From: DASQPA01 sp963757335
Lineage (GTDB): Bacteria; Acidobacteriota; Thermoanaerobaculia; Multivoradales; UBA5704
Assembly (NCBI GenBank): GCA_963757335.1
Contig: CAVWRJ010000017.1
Span: 1 to 64,000 of the forward strand
Direction of reading: 5' to 3'
DNA: 64,000 nt
Positions 9,251-17,566 of this stretch are shown here, in pieces. The number at the start of each line of letters is the position of its first letter. Position 1 is the stretch's first letter. The translations under genes were made by a program, and so were the position numbers. The notes under the pieces are model-generated. The model ran no database searches, was not told the DNA's origin, and saw only the letters and a program-made list of their open reading frames with translations.

Positions 9251-10927
9251 CTACTGGCCCGGTCCGTTCGGGGGGGGCGGCTGCTGGCGGTTCCGGCGCG
9301 GGTTGCCCTGGGGTTGACCCTGGGGCTGACCCTGGCCGCCGCGGGGGCGATTCTGGGCCTGAGCCTGAGCCTGCCGGGGCGGGGGTGCCTGGCGTTGCGG
9401 ACGCTGGGCGCGCTGCTGCTGGCGCGCCTGCTGAGCCTGCTGGCGAGCCGCCATCTGCTGCTGACGATTCTGGTTGGCCTGCTGACGTTGGGCGTTCTGC
9501 TGTTGGCGAGCGGCGGCCTGCTGCTGGCGGTTCTGCTGAGCCTGCTGATTGCGCTGGTTGGCCTGCTGGCGAGCGGCGGCCTGCTGCTGGCGGTTGTTCT
9601 GGGCCTGCTGATTGCGCTGGCTAGCCTGCTGCTGGCGGCCGACGCGCTGCTGCTGACGTGCGGCGATCTGCTGCTGGCGGTTCTGCTGGGCCTGCTGGTT
9701 GTGCTGATTGCGCTGGCTAGCCTGCTGCTGGCGTCCGACGCGCTGCTGCTGACGTGCGGCGATCTGCTGCTGGCGGTTCTGCTGGGCCTGCTGGTTGTGC
9801 TGATTGCGCTGGCTGGCCTGCTGCTGGCGGCCGACGCGCTGCTGCTGACGAGCGGCGATCTGCTGCTGGCGGTTCTGCTGGGCCTGCTGGTTGTGCTGGT
9901 TGCGCTGGCTGGCCTGCTGCTGGCGTCCGACGCGCTGCTGCTGGCGCCCGGCGATCTGCTGCTGGCGGTTCTGGGCCTGCTGGTTGCGCGGGTTGTTGTT
10001 TGGCTGCCGGGCGGCAAGCGTCTGCCGCTGCTGGCGGGCGACATGGTTGGCTCGGATGGCGACTGCTGCTGCGGCAGCCGTCATCACCGCGCGCCGGGCG
10101 ATCGGGCGGGCGGGCGGCGGAGCGACCGAGGCGGCGCGCTGCACCTGGGGGCGGAAGAGGGCGACCCGGTTGCCCTGGATCTGCTCCCGCTGGTGCCGCT
10201 GGCCCGGCGCCAGGTCGGCGACCTGGTAGCGCGGTACGTTTCTGCCGATCACCCGCTGGATGCGGTCGACCGGCACGCCCTGGTTGATGAAGCGGTTGTT
10301 CTCGAACCGGTAGTTGGTGAAGTTGCGGGTCTGCCGCCAGATCTCCGGGGCCTGCACCTCCGACACCACGTAGCTGTCGAGGCGCGGGGCGAGGAACTGG
10401 CGCTCCGGCACGAAGACGTAGTCCTCAGGCGTCAGGCTGGCGGAAAAGTTCACCCCACCGTAATCGACCCCGTAGTTGCCGCTGAACTCGGCCGAGGGCG
10501 GCAGGGGAGCCCAACCGACGTAGTCGTTCCCCTCCTGCCAGGAGACCCAGGCCGGACCCCACTCCTGACCCGGGACCCACTCCCAACCGTAGTCGGGGTC
10601 ATCGGTCCAGCGGCCGTAGTGGTAGGTCGCCCAGCCATAGGGCTCGTCCGAGACCCAGGTCCAGCCATAGTCGGTCAGGGTCCAGTGTCCGGACTGGTAG
10701 GGGCGCCAATGGCTCCGGGTGTGCCGCGGGACCCAGCACCAGCCGTGCTGCGGGCGGTCGACCCAGTTGCCATAGGGTGCCAGGTCGTCGTAGAAGAAAC
10801 CGACGTCCACCGCGGCGCGGCCGGAGGAGCCGATGTGGATCCCCGCCGTGACCGAAGTCGAGGCGGAGGCCGCCCCGGCGAGGGCGCCCAGGGACAGGGC
10901 GAGGAGTGCGATCCGTGTTGTTTTCAT
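9251..10927 (-). CDS. Secreted DUF6600 protein with Gln-rich tandem repeats
   Basis: 558 residues. A signal peptide (MKTTRIALLALSLGALAGA, cut near ASA) is followed by a Trp/Tyr-rich DUF6600 domain, about residues 25-220. It carries repeated Gly-Tyr-Trp turns such as YGWTWVSDEPYGWATYHYGRW. The C-terminal half is low complexity: Gln, Arg and Asn repeats of 32 residues (QQQIAARQQQRVGRQQQ) encoded by a perfect 96-bp period. Function is unknown; the family is exported and often tandem in Acidobacteriota and myxobacteria. A paralogue lies directly upstream on the same strand, each with its own terminator. RBS GAGGTGA precedes the ATG. The repeat half may be a spacer or a wall- or DNA-binding basic tail. 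Confidence 0.85.
   Translation of the reverse strand: MKTTRIALLALSLGALAGAASASTSVTAGIHIGSSGRAAVDVGFFYDDLAPYGNWVDRPQHGWCWVPRHTRSHWRPYQSGHWTLTDYGWTWVSDEPYGWATYHYGRWTDDPDYGWEWVPGQEWGPAWVSWQEGNDYVGWAPLPPSAEFSGNYGVDYGGVNFSASLTPEDYVFVPERQFLAPRLDSYVVSEVQAPEIWRQTRNFTNYRFENNRFINQGVPVDRIQRVIGRNVPRYQVADLAPGQRHQREQIQGNRVALFRPQVQRAASVAPPPARPIARRAVMTAAAAAVAIRANHVARQQRQTLAARQPNNNPRNQQAQNRQQQIAGRQQQRVGRQQQASQRNQHNQQAQQNRQQQIAARQQQRVGRQQQASQRNQHNQQAQQNRQQQIAARQQQRVGRQQQASQRNQHNQQAQQNRQQQIAARQQQRVGRQQQASQRNQQAQNNRQQQAAARQQANQRNQQAQQNRQQQAAARQQQNAQRQQANQNRQQQMAARQQAQQARQQQRAQRPQRQAPPPRQAQAQAQNRPRGGQGQPQGQPQGNPRRNRQQPPPPNGPGQ
9617..10000. repeat. 96-bp in-frame tandem repeat (4 copies)
   Basis: Copies begin at 9617, 9713, 9809 and 9905, exactly 96 bp apart, differing by a few bases (for example ggccgac/gtccgac and cgtgcgg/cgagcgg). 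Each encodes 32 residues of the Gln-rich tail; degenerate copies continue to about 9480. Confidence 0.95.
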
Positions 10928-11115
10928 AGGTCACCTCGTTACGGTTTGCGATGCCCGGTGGGTTGAAAAGGTCGTACTTCCGGAATGGCACCGCGGCGAC
11001 TGCTTTCACCTTTCCTATAGGGCAAGAACCGTGCCCGGGATCTCCCGGGGGGGCCGGGGGCCGATAGACCGGTCGGGAGGACAGGCCCGGGTCCGGGAGC
11101 GGACGGACGGCCGCA

Positions 11116-11151
11116 AAAGGCGAGAGCCCGGCTCCATCGCCGGGCTCTCGC
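11116..11151 (-). terminator. Terminator of second DUF6600 gene
   Basis: 13-bp perfect stem GCGAGAGCCCGGC (11120-11132) with its complement at 11139-11151 and a 6-base loop; on the minus strand it is followed by CTTTTG. The inner stem GAGCCCGGC is the same as in the terminator at 9194, suggesting that the whole gene unit was duplicated. Confidence 0.75.
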
Positions 11152-11176
11152 TTCTCGTCAAGCTGTTTTAAGGCGA

Positions 11177-12499
11177 CTACCGCCCCGGACTTTGCGGGGG
11201 AGGAGGCTTGTGCTCGTCCTTGGGGTTGGCGCGCGGCTTGCCCTGACCCTGGGGCTGACCCTGCGGTCTACCCTGACCCTGACCCTGGGGCCTACCCTGA
11301 CCCTGACCCGCCTGGCCGTGCGGCCGGTTGTTCTGCGCCGGCTGCGGCTGGGGCTGCTGCCGGGGCTGCCGCTGCTGACGGGAGGGCTGCTCCTGGGACT
11401 GGGGCTGCTGCTGCTGGACAGCCTGCTGGTGGGCCTGCTGGTGGCGCCGGGTGGCCTGCGGCTGCGGCTGTGCCGCCTCAGTGGGGGCGGCAGGGGCGGC
11501 TTGCTGCTGGTGCCGCGGCTGGCGCGCCTGGGGCTCTGCCGGCGAAGGGGGGGTATTCCGGGGCGCCGCGGGGCGATTGGTGTTGGCCTGGCGCGCCAAC
11601 CCGCGCTGGCGGCCGTCCGCCGGCGGGTTCGGGCGGGCCGCCTGGACGTCGGCGGGGCTCTTCACCGAGCGCCGCGCCGCCGAACGCTCGGGCGGCGGTG
11701 CCACGTTGGCCTTCTCCACCTGCGGCCTGAAGAGGGAGACCCGGTTCGCCTGGATCTGCCCACCCCGGTGACGCTGGTCGGCCCCGAGGTCGCCGATCTG
11801 ATAGTGCGGCACCGGGCGGCCGATCACCTGCTGCACCCGTTCGACCGGGAGGCCCTGGTTGATGATCCGGTTGTTGACCACCCGGTAGTTGGTGACGTTC
11901 CGGGTCTGCTGGAAGATGTTCCTCTCCCCTCCCCGCTGGACGTAGTAGCTGTCGAGACGCGGCGCCAGGAACTGGCGCTCGGGGACGAAGAGATAGGCCT
12001 CGGGCGCGATGGCGGTCGAGAAATCGACTCCGCCGAAGCCCTGGCCGCTCCACTGGGCCGACGGCGGCAGGGGCGCCCAGCCGACATAGTTGCCCCCCTC
12101 CTGCCAGGAGACCCAGGCCGGAGCCCACTCGTTGCCCGGAACCCACTCCCAGCCGGCCTCGGGGTCCTGGTACCAGCGGCCGTAGTGGTAGGTCGCCCAG
12201 CCGTAGGGCTCGTCCGAGATCCAGGTCCAGCCTTCGTCGGTCTCGACCCAGTGCCCCTGCTGGTAGGGACGCCAGGAGGACGACGCCTGGCGCGGCGTCC
12301 AGACCCAGCCGTAGCTCGGGCGCTGGACCCAGTTGCCGTAGGAAGCGAGGTCGTCGTAGAAGTAGCCGAGATCGACCGCGGCGCGGCCGGACGAGCCGAT
12401 GCGGACTCCCGCCGAGACCGAGACCGCGGCGGAGCCCATTCCGGCGAAGGCGCCGAGGAGGAGGAGGCTGAGGAGGACGGTGCGGGTCGTTTTCATCAT
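11177..12499 (-). CDS. Secreted DUF6600 protein, paralogue
   Basis: 440 residues, clearly homologous to the gene at 9251: signal peptide, then the same Trp/Tyr-rich domain with almost identical blocks (IGSSGRAAVD, FYDDLA, YGNWV, GWTWISDEPYGWATYHYGRW, FVPERQFLAPRLDSY). The C-terminal 180 residues are Gln/Pro/Ala rich without the strict 96-bp unit, and end in PQGQGQGRPQGQPQGQGK. SD GAGGTGA lies 5 bases before the ATG pair at 12499 or 12496. Tandem duplication is seen directly; exported function is inferred from the signal peptide. Confidence 0.85.
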   Translation of the reverse strand: MMKTTRTVLLSLLLLGAFAGMGSAAVSVSAGVRIGSSGRAAVDLGYFYDDLASYGNWVQRPSYGWVWTPRQASSSWRPYQQGHWVETDEGWTWISDEPYGWATYHYGRWYQDPEAGWEWVPGNEWAPAWVSWQEGGNYVGWAPLPPSAQWSGQGFGGVDFSTAIAPEAYLFVPERQFLAPRLDSYYVQRGGERNIFQQTRNVTNYRVVNNRIINQGLPVERVQQVIGRPVPHYQIGDLGADQRHRGGQIQANRVSLFRPQVEKANVAPPPERSAARRSVKSPADVQAARPNPPADGRQRGLARQANTNRPAAPRNTPPSPAEPQARQPRHQQQAAPAAPTEAAQPQPQATRRHQQAHQQAVQQQQPQSQEQPSRQQRQPRQQPQPQPAQNNRPHGQAGQGQGRPQGQGQGRPQGQPQGQGKPRANPKDEHKPPPPQSPGR

Positions 12500-12682
12500 G
12501 CGTCACCTCGTGACGTTAGAGTGGCGGAAGAGGAGAACCGACTCCTCGGATCGGGTTTACAACGGAAACAGAAGTAGGATCTAGCAAGAATCGGGCCCAC
12601 GGTTTCGGTCGAGTCCCGGCGGCCGCGCGCCAGCCGCCCTGGCGCCGCCCGTGCCGGCCGCCTGATATATTCCGCGTCCAGA

Positions 12683-13732
12683 ATGAAAGTCCTCGTCACC
12701 GGTGGTACCGGATTCCTCGGCCGGCGGGTCGTCGCCGAGCTCCTTGCACACCCGGAGGTCGCCCAGGTGCGGCTCCTGGTACGCGGCGGCGCTTCGCGCG
12801 AGCGCTTCCCCAGGACGGTCGAGTTCGCCCCCGGGGACGTCACCGACCGCCTCTCCCTCGTCCGCGCCTGCCAGGGTTGCGACGCCATTCTTCATGCCGC
12901 CGCCCTGGTCAAGATTCTCGCCCCCGCCAAGGACTTCGACCGCATCAACGTCGAGGGGATCAGGAACGCCCTCCATGCGGCGGAGTCCGGCGGCCTCTCG
13001 CGCTTTCTCTACGTCTCGAGCTTCATGGCCCTGGGGCCCACCGAGGGCGGCTCGGGGGGCGTCCTCGACGAGTCGGCCGAGCCGCGCGACCGGGTCTGGA
13101 TCAACGACTACGAGCGCACCAAGACGCTCGCCGACCGCATCGCCCGGGCGGCCATCGCCGAGGGGGCGCCGGTCTCCGTCGTCTACCCGGGGGTGATCTA
13201 CGGTCCGGGCGAGCTGACCGAGGGGAACATCGTCGTCCGCCACCTGCTGGACCTCGCCCACCGGCGCCTCCCCGTCCTCCTGGGCAAGCCCGAGCGGCGT
13301 TGGAACTACGTGCATGTCGAGGACGTGGCCCGCGGCATCGTCGCCACTCTGACCGCCAAGGCGGAGGGGCGCTACGTCCTCGGCGGGGAGAACGTCCTCC
13401 AGTCCGACTTCTACCGCACCTTCGAGGCGCTCTCCGGCATCCCGGCCCCCAAGCGGCGCCTGCCCGACGGCGTCGCCAAGCTGGCCGGGGCGGCCGACAA
13501 GGCCCTGGCGCAGCTCCGGGGAAAGACGCCGCAGCTCACCCCCGACCTGGTGGAGGTCTACCGGCACGACTGGGCCTACAGCTCGGAGCGGGCGCGGACC
13601 GCCCTCGGCTACCGCTTCCGGCCGCTCAAGAAGGGGATGGAGGGGACGATCGCCTGGCTCCGCGAATCGGGCCAGTGGCCGCAGGGGAAGAAAGAGAACG
13701 GCCGGGGGGGCCGCCGGGGAGGCCAAAGATGA
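12683..13732 (+). CDS. NAD(P)-dependent SDR (atypical epimerase family)
   Basis: 349-residue extended SDR: GGTGFLGRRV dinucleotide loop, HAAALVKI, YVSSFMALG, and catalytic YERTK. It resembles the HpnA/dihydroflavonol-reductase-like SDRs that act on isoprenoid or sterol-type alcohols. A TATATT -10 at 12666-12671 leaves a leader of only ~4 bases. The stop overlaps the kinase fusion start (ATGA), and UbiA follows, so a role in isoprenoid alcohol or quinone chemistry is inferred from context. The basic Gly/Arg tail (residues 330-349) looks like extension past the ancestral end. Confidence 0.8.
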   Translation: MKVLVTGGTGFLGRRVVAELLAHPEVAQVRLLVRGGASRERFPRTVEFAPGDVTDRLSLVRACQGCDAILHAAALVKILAPAKDFDRINVEGIRNALHAAESGGLSRFLYVSSFMALGPTEGGSGGVLDESAEPRDRVWINDYERTKTLADRIARAAIAEGAPVSVVYPGVIYGPGELTEGNIVVRHLLDLAHRRLPVLLGKPERRWNYVHVEDVARGIVATLTAKAEGRYVLGGENVLQSDFYRTFEALSGIPAPKRRLPDGVAKLAGAADKALAQLRGKTPQLTPDLVEVYRHDWAYSSERARTALGYRFRPLKKGMEGTIAWLRESGQWPQGKKENGRGGRRGGQR

Positions 13733-15078
13733 GCCGCATTCCGCCGAGCGAGGTGCTGCGCAAGGGGGTCCACATCGGGGCCGGCTTCCTGGCTCTCGCC
13801 CTCCGCCCGCTCGGCCCCGCGCTCGCCGTCTGCCTGGCCGCGGGCGCCCTCGCCTTCAACCTCCTCCTCCTGCCCCGCCTCGGTGGCCGCAAGCTCTGGC
13901 GCGACCACGAGCACGCCTCGGGCTCGGCTGTGGGGATCGTCCTCTATCCCCTGACCGTCCTCCTCCTCGTCCTCCTCTACTGGAAGCACCTGGAGATCGC
14001 CGCCGCCAGCTGGGGCATCCTCGCTTTCGGCGACGGCATGGCGGCGGTCGTCGGCATCACCCTCGGCCGCGCCAAGCTCCCCTGGAATCCGGGGAAGAGC
14101 TGGGCCGGGAGCCTCGCCTACGTCCTTTTCGGTACCTTCGCCGCCACCGGGCTCCTCCTGTGGACGGCGCCGGGCCGCTACGAGACCGGCTTCGCCCTCG
14201 CCATCTGCTTTGCCGCCACCCTCGTCGCCGCCGGCTTGGAGTCGATCCCCGAGGGGCTCGACGACAACCTCGGGGTGCCGCTCCTCGGGAGCGTCTTTCT
14301 TTTCGGGCTCGCCTTCACCCGCGGCCACTGGGGGGTCCTCTTCGACGAGGGGCTCGGGCGCCGGCTGCTCCTTGGCCTCGCGATCAACGCCATCCTCGCC
14401 GCCGTCGCCTGGGCGGCGCGGACGGTCGACCTCTCGGGAGTGATCGGCGGCATCTTCGTGGGGACGGTGATCTACGGCTTCCTCGACTGGCAGGGCTTCC
14501 TCCTCATGCTCGCCTTTTTCGTCCTCGGAAGCGCGACGACCAAGCTCGGCTACCGCCGGAAGGCGGCCTTGAACCTGGCGCAGGAAAAGGGGGGGAGGCG
14601 GGGCGCCCGGCACGCCTTCGCCAACTGCGGGGTGGCCGCCGCCTGCGCCCTCTTCGCCCACGCCACCCCTTTCCTCTCTCTCTCTCTCTTTGCCTTCGCC
14701 GGCGCCTTCGCCACCGCCGCCGCCGACACCGCCTCCTCCGAGATCGGCCAGCTCCTCGGCCGCCGCACCTTCCTCCTCACCACCTTCAAGCCGGTGCCGA
14801 AGGGGACGGAGGGCGCCGTCTCGCTCGAAGGGACGCTCGCCGGGATCGCCGCCTCGCTGCTCATCGCGGCGCTCGGCGCCTGGGTCGGGTTCTACGACTG
14901 GATCGGGGTGATCCCCGTCGTCCTCGCGGCTTTCATCGGCACCACCTTCGAGAGTCTGGTAGGGGCGGCGCTCGAGAAGCGGAAGCTCCTCGACAACGAG
15001 GCCCTCAATTTCCTCAACACCTTGGTCGGCGCGGTCGCCGCCGCCGCTCTCGGCGCGGCCTTCCTCGTCTTTTTCTAG
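13729..15078 (+). CDS. Phytol kinase-like / DUF92 (phytyl-phosphate kinase-like) fusion
   Basis: Integral membrane protein, 449 residues, with two homology units. Residues 1-200 resemble the dolichol/phytol kinase (VTE5, SEC59) family: VLRKGVHIGAGF, FGDGMAAVVG, GKSWAGSLAYVLFGT. Residues about 200-449 resemble DUF92 (VTE6, proposed phytyl-phosphate kinase): TVDLSGVIGGIFVGTVIYG, KLGYRRK, FANCGVAAACALF, ADTASSEIGQLLGRRTFLLTTFK, GTEGAVSLEGTLAG. About 11 transmembrane segments. In plants the two activities are separate proteins that turn phytol into phytyl diphosphate; here both halves are one polypeptide overlapping the SDR upstream and 24 bases before a UbiA prenyltransferase. The substrate (phytol or another polyprenol) is not known. 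Confidence 0.8.
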   Translation: MSRIPPSEVLRKGVHIGAGFLALALRPLGPALAVCLAAGALAFNLLLLPRLGGRKLWRDHEHASGSAVGIVLYPLTVLLLVLLYWKHLEIAAASWGILAFGDGMAAVVGITLGRAKLPWNPGKSWAGSLAYVLFGTFAATGLLLWTAPGRYETGFALAICFAATLVAAGLESIPEGLDDNLGVPLLGSVFLFGLAFTRGHWGVLFDEGLGRRLLLGLAINAILAAVAWAARTVDLSGVIGGIFVGTVIYGFLDWQGFLLMLAFFVLGSATTKLGYRRKAALNLAQEKGGRRGARHAFANCGVAAACALFAHATPFLSLSLFAFAGAFATAAADTASSEIGQLLGRRTFLLTTFKPVPKGTEGAVSLEGTLAGIAASLLIAALGAWVGFYDWIGVIPVVLAAFIGTTFESLVGAALEKRKLLDNEALNFLNTLVGAVAAAALGAAFLVFF

Positions 15079-15102
15079 GCAGTTTCCGGCAGAGATCAGA
15101 AA

Positions 15103-16092
15103 GTGGCCTCGAAGCTCTCGCTCTACAGCAAGCTGGTGCGTCCGTTCACCCTGCTCCCGCCGCTCCTCGGGATCATCTCGGGTGCCATCTGCGCCTTCGG
15201 CTCGGTGCACAACCCCGACCCGCGCCGGGCGGTCACCCTCGCGGTCGTCGCCACCGTCGTCTTGGGCTCGCTCTGCGCCAGCTTCATGAACGCGGCTTCG
15301 AACGCCATCAACCAGATCTACGACCTGGAGATCGACCGCCTCAACAAGCCCGACCGGCCGCTCGTCACCGGCGAGCTGTCGATCCGGGAGGTCTGGATCC
15401 TCTCCTGGATCCTCTACGCCCTGGCGCTCGTCCCCACCTGGCTCGTCGTCCCCTATCCGTACACGACGCTCGGGGAGAAGCTCGCGGCACCGGTCTCCCA
15501 GCACGCCCCCTTCTTCATCTATCTGGCGGGGCTCCTCTTCACCTTCATCTACTCGGCGCCGTCGCTCGGCCGGACCAAGGCGCGGGGGATGCTCGCCAAC
15601 TGGACGATCGCCATCCCCCGTGGCGTCCTCTTGAAGGTGGCGGGGTGGGGGATGGTCGCCTACGTCGGCTCGACCGAGCCCTGGGCCCTGGGGTCGATCT
15701 TCGGCCTCTTCATCCTGGGCGCCCTCTCGACCAAGGACTTCGCCGACATCGAGGGCGACCGCCTGGGGGGTTGCCGGACCCTCCCCATTCTCTACGGCCC
15801 GAAAAAAGCGGCCTGGATGATCAGCCCGTCCTTCGTCCTCCCCTGGCTCCTCCTGCCCCTCGGCGCCCACCTGCGCGATCCGCAGGACCCCTCGCATCCG
15901 ATCCTCACCGGCGATCCCCGGCTCCTCACCGCCATGGGGGTGCTCTTCACCCTCTGGGGGGCCTACACGGTCTGGCTCCTCGTGCGCGATCCGGCCTCGC
16001 TCACCGAGACCGAGAACCACCCCTCCTGGAAGCACATGTACCTGATGATGATGGCCGCCCAGATCGGCTTTGCCCTGGCATACCTGTTTTAG
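15103..16092 (+). CDS. UbiA-family prenyltransferase
   Basis: Membrane prenyltransferase of 329 residues with about eight transmembrane helices. Both Mg-diphosphate motifs are visible: NQIYDLEID (NxxxDxxxD) and DFADIEGDR. The spacing and the KPDRPLVTGELS segment are closest to chlorophyll synthase / homogentisate-type members. It would transfer a prenyl chain from the diphosphate made by the upstream kinase fusion to an aromatic or other acceptor (inference). GTG start at 15103, 24 bases after the previous gene. Its last 45 bp recur at 16826, which may mark an insertion event. Confidence 0.87.
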   Translation: MASKLSLYSKLVRPFTLLPPLLGIISGAICAFGSVHNPDPRRAVTLAVVATVVLGSLCASFMNAASNAINQIYDLEIDRLNKPDRPLVTGELSIREVWILSWILYALALVPTWLVVPYPYTTLGEKLAAPVSQHAPFFIYLAGLLFTFIYSAPSLGRTKARGMLANWTIAIPRGVLLKVAGWGMVAYVGSTEPWALGSIFGLFILGALSTKDFADIEGDRLGGCRTLPILYGPKKAAWMISPSFVLPWLLLPLGAHLRDPQDPSHPILTGDPRLLTAMGVLFTLWGAYTVWLLVRDPASLTETENHPSWKHMYLMMMAAQIGFALAYLF

Positions 16093-16094
16093 GC
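16050..16094 (+). repeat. Direct repeat copy 1: 3' end of ubiA
   Basis: 45 bp including the final 14 codons and stop of ubiA. The same sequence with one T-to-C change lies at 16826-16870. The repeats flank the orphan gene at 16150. Confidence 0.95.
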
Positions 16095-16110
16095 CTGACA
16101 ACCTGGAGAG

Positions 16111-16140
16111 TTGACATCACCAATCGGCGCCACCTAGAAT
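16111..16140 (+). promoter_or_regulatory. Sigma-70 type promoter, near-leaderless
   Basis: TTGACA at 16111-16116, 18-base spacer, TAGAAT at 16135-16140. The ATG at 16150 lies 9 bases after the -10, so the mRNA has almost no leader. Confidence 0.75.
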
Positions 16141-16149
16141 AGGTTTGCC

Positions 16150-16797
16150 ATGCAAACTAGTCTCTCTCAAGATCTGGACGCCCGAAAGGCTCTCGAGCGG
16201 AGCGGTTTCATCAAGCGAAACTTCAAGGACCTCCGCGGCCTGCTGACGGCGTGGATGGGCCTGGCTTGTCTCCTCGTGGGAATCTGCTTTAGCTCCTGGT
16301 ACTCCGAGGAGCTGGGCGCTGTCGGATCTAGAGCCTATGACGTCAGGGCCTACTTCGTTTTCCTTCTGGCCTTCATCGGCGTCGGTATGACTCTCTTGCT
16401 GGCTCCCGGCTTTTGGGCGTTGTCGGCGTACTACCGGGGGCTAGGCCTCGTCCGGCCGAGCGAGCGGCGATGTCCTTCTTTTCTGACTCTTCTGATCGCC
16501 TCGCTGATCCTGTTCGACTTTCTGCGGCCTTTAGGGATCGCGATATATGCCTGTTTCGGCCTGCCCTGGATCGCCCAGGGTCTGGCCAGACCTCAGCTCG
16601 ACCGCCTCTTTTTGGGTCTCGGTTTTTTGGCGTTCGGGGCTTTCCAAAGCATGCTCGCCCCCGCAGCCGAGAGCGCGAACCTGGCCCTCGCCGTGGGTGG
16701 CGCTGCCTGCATCGCCGTTGGGATGCTCGATCATCGGTTTCTGGTCAGCGCCCTGGCGCCGACTCTGGCAAGAAGCCCCATACCTTGGTTCGCCTGA
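16150..16797 (+). CDS. Hypothetical membrane protein (orphan)
   Basis: 215 residues, not recognised. After a soluble N-terminus it has about five hydrophobic segments: LLTAWMGLACLLVGICFSS, AYFVFLLAFIGVGMTLLLA, FLTLLIASLILFDFLRPLG, a segment ending near LGFLAFGAFQ, and ANLALAVGGAACIAVGMLD. It has its own strong promoter and is the only gene between two 45-bp copies of the ubiA 3' end. Codon use is less GC-biased than its neighbours, suggesting later arrival (inference). Confidence 0.7.
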   Translation: MQTSLSQDLDARKALERSGFIKRNFKDLRGLLTAWMGLACLLVGICFSSWYSEELGAVGSRAYDVRAYFVFLLAFIGVGMTLLLAPGFWALSAYYRGLGLVRPSERRCPSFLTLLIASLILFDFLRPLGIAIYACFGLPWIAQGLARPQLDRLFLGLGFLAFGAFQSMLAPAAESANLALAVGGAACIAVGMLDHRFLVSALAPTLARSPIPWFA

Positions 16798-16825
16798 GCG
16801 GCACCGGCTTAAGCGAGAGCAGAGG

Positions 16826-16870
16826 GATGGCCGCCCAGATCGGCTTCGCCCTGGCATACCTGTTTTAGGC
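16826..16870 (+). repeat. Direct repeat copy 2: 3' end of ubiA
   Basis: 44 of 45 bases identical to 16050-16094 and still ending in a TAG stop. This copy is not attached to a gene: upstream frame differs, so it is a remnant or duplicated target, not a second ubiA. Confidence 0.95.
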
Positions 16871-16928
16871 GCTCCTGTCCTAAGATGGTGCCGCCCGGCG
16901 GGATGGCATCCGGGCGGGAGGCCTCGAT

Positions 16929-17549
16929 ATGGAGCGGACGGAGCAGACGGAGCGGACGGATGGGAAGGTGAAAGGCGGCACCGACGAGATCTCGGCCGCC
17001 GTGGCGGAGGACCTGGCGGCATTCGACATCGAGGCGGCGGAGTCGGAGTCGCATCTCGCCCTCGCTAGGGGGACGGACCTCCCGAGCACCGGGCTCCTCT
17101 CCTTTTACGACACCCTCCGCGAGAAGATTCTGAAGACGGTCGAGAGCAAGACCGGGAAGCTCCCGGGCGACGCCGTCCGCATGCTCCTCCTGGTGCCGGA
17201 CGTCTTCATTCTCCTCGTCCGCCTGACCCTGGACAAGAGCGTCCCCGGCGCCACCCGGACGATGATCGGCGGCGCCCTCGCCTACTTCATCCTCCCCTTC
17301 GACCTCCTGCCCGAGGCGATCCTGGGGCCGGTCGGCTATCTGGACGACCTGGTGCTCGCCGCGGCGGTCCTCTCCCAGGCCTTCGGCGGCGAGCTCGAAC
17401 CCTACGCCAGGAAGCACTGGAGCGGCGACGAGGACCTCCGCATCGTCTTAAGGGACATCACGCTCACCGCCCACAAGCTCCTCGGCGACAAGGTCTACGA
17501 GCGGCTGAAGCGGGTGCTCCGGCGGCGGGGTGTGGAGCTCAAGGATTGA
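16929..17549 (+). CDS. YkvA/DUF1232 family protein
   Basis: 206 residues. The recognisable DUF1232 core is at about residues 115-150 (GGALAYFILPFDLLPEAILGP, then GYLDDLVLAAA). It contains the typical membrane-inserting YFILPFDLLP motif. The N-terminus opens with a 9-bp repeat coding ERTEQTERT. Function of the family is unknown. The leader has an 8-bp hairpin (16891-16898 with 16910-16917) whose 3' arm overlaps the GGGAGG ribosome-binding site, so translation may be structure-dependent. Confidence 0.8.
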   Translation: MERTEQTERTDGKVKGGTDEISAAVAEDLAAFDIEAAESESHLALARGTDLPSTGLLSFYDTLREKILKTVESKTGKLPGDAVRMLLLVPDVFILLVRLTLDKSVPGATRTMIGGALAYFILPFDLLPEAILGPVGYLDDLVLAAAVLSQAFGGELEPYARKHWSGDEDLRIVLRDITLTAHKLLGDKVYERLKRVLRRRGVELKD

Positions 17550-17566
17550 GGGCGGTCGAACCGACG

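Noticed and set aside
13609..16101. An 830-codon minus-strand open frame
   Set aside because: Antisense of the kinase fusion and ubiA; composition (Glu, Gly, Arg, Asp runs) and lack of any motif mark it as a shadow.
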